From the NCBI GenBank assembly GCA_000708835.1, contig DF237037.1, positions 1 through 64,000 of the forward strand: DNA of 64,000 nt, written 5' to 3'. Under the pieces are notes generated by a model. That model made no database searches, was not told where the DNA came from, and saw only the letters and a list, made by a program, of their open reading frames with translations. Positions 1-11,000 of this stretch are shown piece after piece. Positions within the stretch are counted from its first letter, which is position 1; each line of letters starts with the position of its first letter. Source of the stretch: Klebsormidium nitens (Eukaryota; Streptophyta; Klebsormidiophyceae; Klebsormidiales; Klebsormidiaceae). Position numbers and translations under genes: made by a program.

Positions 1-703
1 AATGTCTCGAGAACCTTCGCAGGGGTGGTGACGTGGCAGTCCTCTCCGGTATATGCAATACAATTTAGCGTCACTGCCAAATCCGGCACGACCATTGTCG
101 AACGTGCGCCGTCCGATCCGACCGGGCGGATCCTGGCCGTTTATTTAACTCCGAACTTCATTTGGTAGGCCCACGGTAAAGCCGGCAAGTCCCCCCACTT
201 GCATCCAACACTCCGGCGCTTCGAGCTGACGCTTTCTTCGCCGTTACCATTTTGTCTTTGCAGCTGGCCCGCCAATACCTACCGAGTCTGAAGTTTTCTC
301 CTGGACCTCACCGTCAGGGATTAGGAGTCAGGTGGGCTTTGGCGTCCTGGATCTGCTGCGTTCTTGTAGACAGCACTTTATGTAGCTGATGCGGTGGAGT
401 GGCTTGGAGATCCGGCGAGATGGAGCTCAGGTGGGTAGCTTTGCTTTACGACCAAGGTGGAATGTTGCCGGATTGCCGTTGTCTTTTCACCACTGATGTC
501 ATATGCGATCAAGCCTGGTGCTAAAAGCAAGTTGGGACGGTGGTGCACTGCAGAACCGGCTTGTCTATTGTACATGTTGTTACAGTTTTACATGCAATTC
601 TCGGCTGTGACTGAGGAGCTTGGTCAACATCTGCTACAAAGCAGGGAACCATTGGTGCGATCCTTCTGAATAGAAACAAGTGGTCTTTTCTTCTACGTAC
701 AGA
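1..703. other. 5' flank of the methyltransferase gene; no gene recognised
   Basis: Only short overlapping ORFs without recognisable protein motifs are present. The stretch just before 704 reads like a splice acceptor (pyrimidine-rich, ending in AG at 701-702), so a non-coding first exon of the downstream gene may lie here. I cannot place it. Confidence 0.4.
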
Positions 704-3700
704 ATGAACTCTGAACAGTCTACCTTTGTCAAGTTTCAACTGTTCGGGCTGGACATGCGACTCGCGCAGGTAAGCTACCAGGATCACGCTGGCCACACTT
801 ATATTTCATCAGTGCGAAGATCTTGGACTTCGCTTAATTTTCTTCGCTTCCTGAAGAGCCACAGACTCTCACAGTGCAGTTTCCAATCAGATAAACTAAA
901 AAGGCAAACGTGGTTTGTCAATCATTTGCCACCACCAGCTAACATCAATGTATCAAGCTGAGACCACTCTGTGACAAAGTCCTCGTAAGACTGGTCGGTC
1001 AAAAAAAGCTTACAGTTCCATTCACGATGGCGAACAGTCTGACCCAAGCTGGTGGGAAAAACACAAGGGTGACGGTTGATAAGTGCACGATCCCCAGGAT
1101 CAGTTTGACCGACTCTACCAATGAATAGCAAAGCAAAAGGTGAGCCCTGATGGCGCTTTATTGAGTGAAGTCATACCACGTCGGATCATGAAACATTGCT
1201 TTTCTGCAATTGCAGGACCCCAACTCCCAGCATCTCGGCAAGACGGTGTGGGATGCATCCATGGTTCTTGCAAAGTATCTGGTGAGTTATGTTGTTTCGA
1301 TTTCTGTGCGAGATGTGCTCCTCACATTTATTTGGTAGCCTGCCAGGCATGACTTCAGTTGCTCTAATGGCCTCGCTTCCGAATTTGGGGGTGTCTAGAA
1401 ACCACGCGGCCAGCTTAGGAGGCATGCAGCGGTGGTTGGACTGCACAGTTCGAGGGTAACCCCGGACTGATCTCGACACTGTCAGATTGGAGGTCCCTTT
1501 GAAGGATGCCGAGCTTGGAACAACATACATCAATACGGGTGGTGGCTTTCGCTCTCATGTCGTACCCTTTGTGCGTGGACTCCCTTCTAGAATTCCTCCC
1601 AGGTGAGTTGACAGTGCATCTGGTTTTTACGATGAGCCCTATCCTTGCTGTACGCAGGAGCGCAATGAGAACAAGGGCGAGTTCTCCCGCAAGAAGCTAG
1701 CTGGGAAGCGGGCGCTTGAGCTGGGTGCAGGGTGTGGGCTCGCCGGCATGGGTGAGGACAATCTTCGAACCTTCTGGGCTTTGGGTACGATCATGAATTT
1801 TGCTACAGCCCCTAGAAAATTAGAGCAGGATCTTAGGTAAGTACTGATTTGTAACGAGGATGGTTGTAGAACAAGGTGGCAACACTGGAGCCCCTTCAAA
1901 GAAGCGTATGCAAGCGTGAGGAACCCTCGGAAACGCGCTGAGCCTAATCTTTGAGGAGGGCTTCAATGACGATTCTGGGTTTCAGCCTTTTGTCTTCGCT
2001 GGATCTTCACACTTGAGCCTGCGATTCATGGTCTCTTCTAAACATTTGCGACAACGTCCTATCCTTTCCAGAACCCTGCAAAGCCAACTGCATGCTTAGA
2101 CACCCAGTGGATGGATGACATTTCCCGAACGCCACACCTCGGCTTTCCGCCAGCATCCGCTAGAAACTATGTGGACTCTCAGGTTGCAATCCGCTCACAC
2201 GCATTTCGAGGCCTGCTTTTCGCCAACTCAAGAGCCCCTACCGTAGCTGCCGATTGGACACCTTCACAGAAAAACGGAAACGCTTGAAGTATTCAAAGCA
2301 CCTGTCCTTGACGTTTTGCTCTGCTCCCCAGGCCTGTGCCTGCTGGGCTGCCACGTGGTCACGACCGACCAGCGCGACGTCCTCCCGCTACTGCAGCAGA
2401 ACATTGACTGGAACGTGTCTTCCGCTGTGCTCAGCGCCGCGGATTCGTCGCTTAGAGGTGCGCCGAGCTTCCGCTTCAATTTGAGAATCTTGAAACTTTG
2501 GGACTTGCGGGACTGCAAATTAACGAATATTTGATCTTCTACAGTCCATCTACATTGTAAGTTCACCTTTCCTACCCAACTTCCCTCCTTTAAGCCCAGA
2601 AGAGGGCTGTCAGAGAGAGAACTCAGATGACGAGTCAATTCAAGTCACGTTCTTGATGATCACTCTGAAGGCTCGGAAAACGGAGGGGATCAGAGGCAGA
2701 GGGAGAGAGAACGGACGCATCGATGCGGAGGGCTGATTCGTTGCTGACGCTCTCTGAGGTGTCGCTGCGATCAACCTGCATATAAGGTAGAAGCTGGTTT
2801 CTGGAATCGAAAAGCTTGCCAGAGTACGGCTTTCCGTGTTCTTACTATTTGGTGACTGGTGGTGCGAAGATCGTTTTCTGATTTTAGAAGGGACGTCTCG
2901 AAACCTGGTCCCAGCCTGTATTGAAAAAGGCCTGTCAAGATCGTCACATTTTAACGCCCGAGTCGTATAAGAAAGGAAACGTCCGTGCAAAGGTTGGAAG
3001 CATTGATATAAAATGGAATGAGCGGCCTTCCGAAACCTAAAACACATGTGCACCTCGCCCTGCGGCAGCCGGTCGCTTCAGGGGTTTCGACCAGACCCTT
3101 AACTCAGTCCAAATCTTTCAAATATATCACGTTGATGGGTCTCAAATGACCAGAGCGGAATCTTTCCTTCCAAAAACTAGAAGGCAGCAAGCTTTACGGA
3201 AAGATATACAAAGAGCCCAATGAAAGCGCTCAAACAATAGCTCCTCTGGCTATAGCAAAGATAGGAAAGATATGACTCGAGAGATGCCACTCTACACCAT
3301 AAGGCCCGCATGATCTTCTATTAAGACTGATCTCGCCTTTGCTTGCCTCCTCGTGCAGGCCCCGTGGGCGACGTGCTGGTGGCGGAACTTGACTGGGGGA
3401 ACGATGCACACGTCAAAGCTGTGAACCCGCCCTTCGACCTCGTGGTCGCTGCTGACGTGGTAACGCACTCGTCTTGTCCACGTCATGCAGCACGCTTGTC
3501 CATCCTCCGGGGATTCAACGCCCTCTCAGAGAATTAAAAAGAGTCGATAGATTGAGGACCTAAGTTGGGTCTCTGTCGGAAAGAATGACGTGGCGAGTTT
3601 TGAGTGCTAAATCCTGGTTTTGGCATCGTCCGGCCATGTCAGAAAGCGCTTTCCACCTCTCAATTTTCGCCACGTCATCAATTCCAGTAGCGGCTCCGGT

Positions 3701-5738
3701 CTCGGATCCAATATTACTGACACTTCTTGACCCTGCCTCAATACCAGGCATTGGGTTTGGTGCCTTCCTTGGCTGTGTCGCTCGGCATACTGTTTTTTGT
3801 TGGTCGCTGTTTCAGTCAGCTGGTGTAGTGCGGGGTGTCGGTGTGTATGTCAAGATCGACGACCCACGTGAAATGTGCTGGCATGACTTGGTTTGGTGAC
3901 CCATTTTCCGTCTGTCGGATGGCAGAAACTCAGCAAAGGACTGTCGTTTATTACATCTAAAAACGACTACACGCTTCTCATAGCGGTGTACATGATGGCC
4001 AGATTCTGCCATGCTTGCACGCCGTACTGACTTCGACCTCCGCGTTTCAGGAGCGGTCAGAACCTTTCCGCGTTCGGTGTTGTCTGCAACTATCGCCTGA
4101 AAACCGAAGCTAGGTGCTTCTCCAAGAAGACGTTTAAAATTTGAGACGATTCAAGAGAAGTGCATCTGACGTAAGCCGTGCGGACCTTGCAGCTGTATGC
4201 GGAGCACCTGGTGGAGCCGCTTCTGCGGACGATTGCAGCGGTCACAGGGCCTCGGACTACGACCCTGGTACGTACCCCTAGTACCGGAGGTTGGCAAATT
4301 GTTTGTCCTCCTTAAACGGCTGAGATTTGTTGCGGCAGTCGGAGCACCTTGCTTCTCCTTTGCCGTCTCTGCCGAAACTTCTTGCGTCTCTTGTTCTCCT
4401 TGGAAGTCCTCAAAGAAACGCACAGCACTTTCACGGCCGCGGTGCGAGAAGCCCATTGTAGATTGTCCACAAAAAACAAACCGCCGACCCCTTTCCGCGG
4501 GACAGATTTTCTCGTCTTTCGATGAATGTCCTTCCGAGAATGTCCTTTTGCCGCAGATCTCGTACGAGCTCCGGTCCCATTCCGTCCACACCGCCTTCCT
4601 GGAGCAGAGCAGCCGGCTCTTTTCCGTACGGAAGATTCCCCATGCCAAAGTAAGCGGGGCGGCGCAAGCTCCTTGATCCTTCCCGGAGTATCTTATTTCT
4701 AAGAGTGTTTGGATTGGTAAACGTAAGGTTACCAACTTCACCCGACCGCTCGGTTTCGTACCCGTAAAAGCCCGAGTAACGCACAGGGAAACAGCATCCC
4801 GAAAGCGTAACCTGCTCTCGGACCGTCGGTCAGCGCTTCCAAAAGGGAACCGTGAAAAGAGTCTGTGCACGGTTCGATCGTTACCGGGCCCAACGAATCG
4901 CTGCTCAGCGCGCGAGCGGCCAGTTTTCAAATCAAAGTGAACGTGCTGCCATTCTCATTTGCTTACTTGCGTCTCGATGTGGTAGATGCACCCGCTCTTC
5001 CAGCACCCCTCCATCGATATCTATGCCCTCCGGAAGCTTCCCCAGGTACGTTTGTGCGCCTTTCCCTTACTACATCTGTCTCGAAGTTGTGCACTTTTAG
5101 TGAAGCTCTTGTTTCAAATGTTCCGGCTTTCCGGGTCGATTGTCAACTTCGGTCTCAACTGCTTGTATTTCCCGTCACGAAAGCACAAAAGGGTCGATTG
5201 TCAACACCGGTCTTCTTCGTTTGTATTCCACGTCACGAAAGCACAAAGTCAAAGCCCAAAGAAACAAGGTAATCATTACGCCCACCGTAGATCTGAGGGA
5301 CCCGAACATCAAGCTTCGAGCTCACGTTGACCAAACGCTCGCCGCCTTTGTCTCTCTCTCCAGGCGCACTCTCGCTCCAGCACTTCCTCCCCCTCCCCTA
5401 CGCCGTCGCTTCAATCCGACGGTGCCGCAGAGAGCGGCTCTTCCGATCGGACGGCCCAGATTGCAGTGGCAAGCGTGGACGACGACAACGAATGTAAAGA
5501 CACAAGTACAACGCCTCAGATCGAGTCAGGAAAGCCTTCCGTATCAAATAACGTAAGACAACCCAATGAGGGATCTGTAGATTGCTCGCTTGTAGAAACC
5601 GAGTCCGATGCTCCCGAGCGGTTTGATACTTGTAGGGATAAAGAGGAGCCGGGGGCAGTCTGGGCGAGTAGGCGGGCTGGGGTAGAAGCGGCGCGACTAC
5701 TAGCAGGGATAAAGCTAGACTCGTCTGACGATCATTGA
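704..5738 (+). CDS. METTL21-type SAM-dependent protein methyltransferase, nine exons
   Basis: Exons 704-769, 1216-1281, 1658-1751, 2332-2457, 3359-3459, 4193-4267, 4557-4649, 4986-5045 and 5364-5738 join in phase to 351 residues. Family landmarks occur in order: KTVWDASMVLAKYL (about residue 30), the SAM-binding loop ELGAGCGLAGMG (about 68-80), a TTDQRD acidic loop, FDLVVAADVLY at the end of strand 4, YELRSHSVH, and a final HPSIDIYALRKL strand. Known METTL21-like enzymes methylate lysines of chaperones and other proteins; the substrate cannot be read from the sequence. The ATG at 704 opens directly onto the conserved N-terminus. The last exon adds about 124 Ser/Asp/Glu-rich residues beyond the catalytic fold, which is unusual for the family and probably disordered. 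The fold assignment is strong and the substrate unknown. Confidence 0.88.
5133..5247 (+). repeat. Two-copy tandem repeat (about 58 bp) in the last intron of the methyltransferase gene
   Basis: The phrase GGGTCGATTGTCAAC starts at about 5133 and again at about 5191. Both copies continue into a closely matching segment ending in CGTCACGAAAGCACAAA. They lie wholly inside the intron 5046-5363 and contain no exon sequence. Confidence 0.8.
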
Positions 5739-7408
5739 TTGATGCATGAGCACTCGGTTCGCTAACTCGGACTCGAGCAATTTCACGGGACATATGCAAG
5801 GAATGATGCATCGCTTGAAAAAGACTAACTGGATGTAGTCACTTCGACCCGATCGCCCTTGGGCATGCGCTTATGGGCGGGCTTGGAAGCCTGCCGCCAT
5901 CATGGGCGCATGATGCCTGTACGTGTCGCTCGGCCGCCCGTTTCACAGGTTAAGATGTTCACTCTTCAGCACATGCATATGCGGGGCTCGATTTGCATGT
6001 TACGATTGATCGAAGCCGCCGGTAGCTCCGAGGCCAAATTCCTTATATAAGCTCAGTTGGCGCAGGGACGTCGAATCGGTCATTCCGGGGCGGCCGCCTA
6101 GCGGGCCTCGTTTCGATCCTAGATTCAGTGCTGGTGAAGCATGGCGGCCGCGACCGCGGGCGGCGCGGGCAAAAACTCTTGAGATGTATTCATACATCTA
6201 GCTGGTTGTGATTTGTGGCTGCCGCAAATCTTCGCATAGGAGCAAGCTAGCGCTCCACGGCCAGGCCCAGCGCTCCACGGCGGCGACGATGCAGCCTCTC
6301 TTTCGCTTCATCCGCCCAGCTAGGATCCAAAGCCATGGTGCTGTCGCCCATATATATATGGCAGTCCTGCCGGTTGCCCCCGGGCTGGCAGCTCTGGCGC
6401 ATCGCACGGCTGGACAGTGTTCAGCGGCCGCCAAGAAGTAATGCATCACATATATGCGGATATAGTACCTGCGTCAAGCTTTTGTTACAACCGCCTGTCT
6501 GTTTGACGACTCGATAAAATGCAGCTATACCTCCACAGAATCATCAATATGCTAATTGTCGAAAAACAAGCATGGCGGAGGTCGCCACTACCGGGGCGTT
6601 ATATTGCGCAGCACTTCTTCAATCATGAAATGTGGATCAGATGCACGAAGGCTCAATACGTATTGCCAATGTATGAAAGCTTTTGAACAATCAGATTCTT
6701 GTACAAGTATAAGCACATGCACGTGAAGATTGGAACACGAGGGATACCGGGGAGGATGTACATGCAATATAACTTGAGGTTTGGCAATAATTCACAACTC
6801 CATGGCAAATGATGGGTTCTGGGTTCAAAAGCCTTTCACATTCATTGTGGCATTGTACATGTAAACCATGCATGAGCGAGGACGCAAGAGGGCACATATG
6901 TAAGTGGTGCGCTGCCAAAGTATGGGTGGGATTATAATAGATGATAATGTCTTCATTGATCAGGCGATATTGAAAGGAGATGTCCTTACTTCTGAGCAAG
7001 TCTTACATGATTGTGACTGCTTGCCTACTGATTAGTCAAACCCAGGCTAACCCACGTTCAAAGATATTCTTTGTAAAGCAGCTCTAGCCTTCTTAAGCTT
7101 AGGACAGTTTATTCAGACTCTTCAGACTCTACGTTAATAGTCAGCAACCTCAATAGAAGAGTTTGTTTGCAGATGTTCTCGTCTTTGGCAACCACAACCC
7201 CCTATCTAACAAAACCTCATAGCCGCGTGCCAATCAGCTCAGCTCAAAACCCACTCTGTTTCAGCAGAAGGCTTAATTGTCTGCCTGCCATGCTTGTTCC
7301 AAGCACGAGCTAAAATGTGGCCTCAAAACATAGCCTCAAAACATAATCGCATCGCGAAAGCAGCGCCGGCAACTCACTAGCAGCACCTGTTGCCTGGAGC
7401 CTAACAGC
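5739..7408. other. Intergenic; no gene recognised
   Basis: This stretch separates the 3' end of the methyltransferase gene from the 3' end of the amidase-like gene. It is rich in CATG/GCATGC-type palindromes. Around 6046-6120 there is a weak match to tRNA promoter boxes that does not fold as a tRNA. No ORF has protein-like character. Confidence 0.5.
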
Positions 7409-8181
7409 CTACTTGACATAGATAGCCAGGAGACCCTCCCCAGAGTAGAAGTTCAGGTCGACATGGTACCTTGCGTTGTTGTGGGAGTCAATCAGATTGG
7501 ACCCGACGCCGATAACCACGTGGCCCCAGCTCCTCATAAACACGACGGCGCCCTTCTGCACATTGGCGGCCGTCACGGAAACCGTGCGCCAGCCAGACGC
7601 CTTCAGGAAGTCCTCCAGCCCGAGGGGACCCCCCTCCTTCTGGGAGCACCACAGAAGATCGTATGTCTTGCCGCCGTACGAGTAGGACCCAAAGGAGCTC
7701 TGCGCAGCGCCGGCAGATAGCCCGGGGACGTAGCCCCCCGCCGCGAGGGAGCGCGACACAAACTCGGCGCATTGGTAGCTGGACTGGCAGAGACGGTCGA
7801 CGTGCACGCGGCCGTCGCGCAGTTCCAGTGCGCGTCGGCGTAGCTCGCGACGGTGCCGTAGTTGTTGGATGATCCCCCCGCCTCGCAGCACTGGAACGCG
7901 GTCGGGCCGGGGCAGTATCCCGCCACGCTAGTTCCGGAGCATGAGCTGGTCCACTTGCAGGAGCCCTTGCCGGAGTCGCACGAGGTCTTATAGCAGCACT
8001 TGACGTCGGTGGGGTCGTTGGGGCAGTAACCCGAGGCGTATGTGCCCCCCCCTGAGGTGCAGTCTGCGGTGGCGATGCAGACACCCGGAGTGGAGCCCAC
8101 AGAGCATTGGCCGTTTAGGGTGGCCTGGGTGGGGGCCAGGAGGACCAGCAGGAGGAAGGGGAGGGCGGCGGCGATCGCCAT
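7409..8181 (-). CDS. Secreted Cys-rich protein with amidase/NlpC-like C-terminal domain, frameshifted
   Basis: The ATG at 8181 opens a signal peptide (MAIAAALPFLLLVLLAPTQA). Two Cys-rich modules follow, each with a GYCPxxP...CC pattern, then SYADAHWNC. The reading frame then changes by one base between about 7785 and 7830. The second frame carries QCAEFVSRSLAAGG, KGAVVFMRSWGHVVIGVG and DSHNNARY and ends at 7409. The Cys of QCAEF, the His of GHVVIG and the HNN segment could form a Cys-His amidase site like that of Amidase_6/NlpC proteins; this is inference from motif order. The gene has no intron and is locally GC-rich, unlike its neighbours, which suggests transfer from fungi or bacteria. One missing base would restore a single protein of about 257 residues. 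Sequencing error and real decay are both possible. Confidence 0.6.
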
Positions 8182-8292
8182 TGTGGGCGAGGTTTCGGAG
8201 AGGCGCTTGGGGGAGGGGATTAAGATGGGAATGTGGGGATTCTGCTGTGAGGATGTAGCGGCTGTTCTTTCGTTGATGTACTGGAACTTGGT

Positions 8293-8306
8293 CCTTGCGA
8301 ATATAA
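8293..8306 (-). promoter_or_regulatory. Possible TATA box of the amidase-like gene
   Basis: The minus strand reads GGCTTTATATTCGC about 115 bp upstream of the start codon at 8181. It is a plausible TATA element with about 85 nt of 5' leader. No other evidence supports it. Confidence 0.35.
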
Positions 8307-11000
8307 AGCCTTCACAGCATGTGTCAAGTCCGTCTGCGACCGAGCTGATGCGCCCAAACGCTGACTAGACTCAGGCCGGAATTTGGCTCCTGATCAGACA
8401 GCTGACAAAGTTATGCAATTCGCGAGGAATCTCCGTAACAGACGAGGCGGGTCTGATTGACTTGAGCTCTCCTCCGCTTCGTTCTGAGATAAGAACATGC
8501 ACAAGGAACAGGCATGTGTTCGGTTGAGAGGAAGTTTAGAGAGCAGGCTGATCGCCCATCGTTACTACGGCACCCTACTGATTGGTACACTTCAAAATCA
8601 GTGCAGTGAGTCCATGCGGGGGCATGCAGCATTCTGACGTACCATTACCTATTCTCAATGCTGTCAATGCTGCATAGGTACTCTACATGTAACAGTGCAG
8701 ATGGGATCAACCCGCAAAAGGGCATCAAAAAGGGGCATCCGAATCTAAAAGTTCCATTGGAAAAGACGCGATGGGCTTCAATCATGTAGGTCTTATTGCA
8801 ATCATGACTCCCGACGCGCTTTGCTGTGTGCGCACTGCGATCTCAGACTGCAGTGCGGTTCAATCGAGCCAACCACGCCCGGGCAGAGAGAACTGCTTTG
8901 GAAATTATCGTGGCATTCTTCTGTAAATTTGTTGTAGACTTGACATCTGACCTAGAGCTGTGCTCATAAGGCCTTGCTTTTTAAATCTGACATTGATTTT
9001 GCACTGACGAGGTATGATTAGACTCGGGCACGATGTGTCTAGTTTTAGGCAACAATATTGCCATTGTTTGGAGGCCGCACATTTCAATAAGGAGCTTGCC
9101 GGGGGCTTGTCATTCATAAGAGGTCGGACTCAATCGGGTCGTGCCCGGGAGTAATAAGGGGCAGCCCCGGGAGGCCTGCATAGTGATCCACGACAGCCGC
9201 CGGTGGCCGGTTCCAATATACAGTTACCGAAGCCGTTCCCGGTAAGGTATTGTATAGATGTCTCAGACTCTCAGCCTTACATTTCAGCCTCCTTTAAATT
9301 GTGCAGGGGCTAGCTAGCCAAAAGGGACGCCTCAAGTTAACCGTCAGCCTGACTGAATCTGGTCAATGGATGTCAAAGGGGTGCGCCATTTTGATTGGCT
9401 CGGTTCACGTGCCCCGGTCACAAATCGTCGATCGGACCACGCGTACGGCTGCATGCCGATTCTTGGCGAGAAGCGATCCCGTCGCGCGCCCTCGGGAACC
9501 CTTGCCAACCGATTCTCTGCCGACCACTATAGCTGCACATCCGGCTGGCCGCTGCAGTACCAACCGAGGACCGGGCCCCGGTCACCGGTGCAATGGGCGC
9601 ATGGCGGCTTTGTCGATCATGACGCCGTTCCTGACCATGTGAACAGTACGGCAGGACGCGGGGCCGCAAACTAAATACAAGCCTGGCTACTGACTCCCGG
9701 GTCGTTGAATACCGCATCATCGAACTCATAAGCGCTCGTTTGCTCACATGTGTCGTTCTATTCCTATATCGGTTCTGCACGATGCGAGCTGAAGTGGTGC
9801 CAATTGCTTAAAATATGTACGTTTTCGACGAGCGAACTCGTTACTTAACACTAATCCCCTGACAGTCACTCCACGGGTCAGCTGTGTTCTTGTCTGGCAC
9901 CTTGACATGGCTTTTGGAATCCGCACATATACGTAAATGGTGACGGGATACAAGAAAACCACGTTGGAAACGACCAGGCGCGTATGGGACATATCCTCCC
10001 CGGTGCGGAAGGCATATGGTATATTCCACAGTCCACTCGTCGAATATGCTCTTCCGCCCGGGACGGACCTCGTGACGTACGGGCCCCGGGGTCCTCCCGG
10101 CAACCGTGACGCAAGCCCCGGCCTCCTCGGCGAAACCTTCGAAGGTTGCAAACCTCGCGCCGGCCAGGCGGCCGCGGCCGCCTCGAGCGTCAATATCGCG
10201 CGTACGTGCGCGGTGCGCAGGTGCATGCATGCCAATACGTCGTGGACGCAAAGTAGGTACTTATTTTTTGTGAGTGCTGACCCAAAAGCGAGTTACCGGC
10301 ATGGTCCGGCCGCCCTCGTTTCTGACGGAACGTGCCCATGAGCTTCGTGCGTGAGCGCGGCATTGCATTGTGCAATTACTGCGATCTTGCACAGCATGTG
10401 CATGCCAGCAGCACGCGGTGGATAAGTTGTGAAGAACTTCCATTGGGGCCGCAAAGCGCCGGGATCATGCAAGGCATGGCCGGTGCTGCCGGCGACTTAT
10501 CACGTTTAACTTGATGTAGCACAGGACAGACCGGAGGCAATTGCCGGATCATCGCACATTCACGAGCGGGCCAAGGAAGAAGTCTAGATAGCGCGCGCTA
10601 GCTGAAATCAGTCTGAAAACCTTCAGGTCTTCAGACTGAAAGGTGCACGTAAGCCGCATGGCACCAAGCGATACAAGGGCTTATAGTGACAGGCGCGTCT
10701 TTCAGGAGCTCCTCAATACAACCGAGTAGCGTAGCAGCAGCTGCGTGCCAGCCCACGCATGTGACTCCCCGACCATTAAATGGGCGTATCACCCACGCGT
10801 TTGAAGTAACCCGGAGACTCAGCTAGACTTAGCTAGCAACTGTTGAGAACCAAGGTCTGCTTAAGAAACGCCGGAAATTACATTGCGACACTTCAGACGC
10901 GGGAACCCTCAAGCGAGAGGACCTGTTTCGCCGTCGCTCCAGACTGACTTGGCTACCAGTGTTCGAAACCCTGTGAGCAATTCCTATTAGTTGCTTTTGG
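8307..11000. other. Intergenic; no gene recognised
   Basis: Several ORFs of 100-160 codons overlap on both strands around 9300-10340, but none has motifs or a splice architecture like the neighbouring genes. A short inverted repeat (CAGTCTGAA ... TTCAGACTG) lies near 10609-10637. Otherwise I see nothing functional. Confidence 0.5.

Noticed and set aside
4151-4930. 259-codon minus-strand ORF
   Set aside because: It lies antisense over exons and an intron of the methyltransferase gene, whose exons are supported by conserved motifs and phase. It has no motif of its own.
6046-6120. tRNA gene suggested by TAAGCTCAGTTGGCG and GTTTCGATCC
   Set aside because: The boxes are about 15 nt too far apart and no cloverleaf forms. 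At most it is a tRNA-derived remnant.
9744-10341. Overlapping ORFs of 130-160 codons on both strands
   Set aside because: Composition is random-like, with no motif, signal peptide or splice pattern. They are long only because the stretch is GC-rich.
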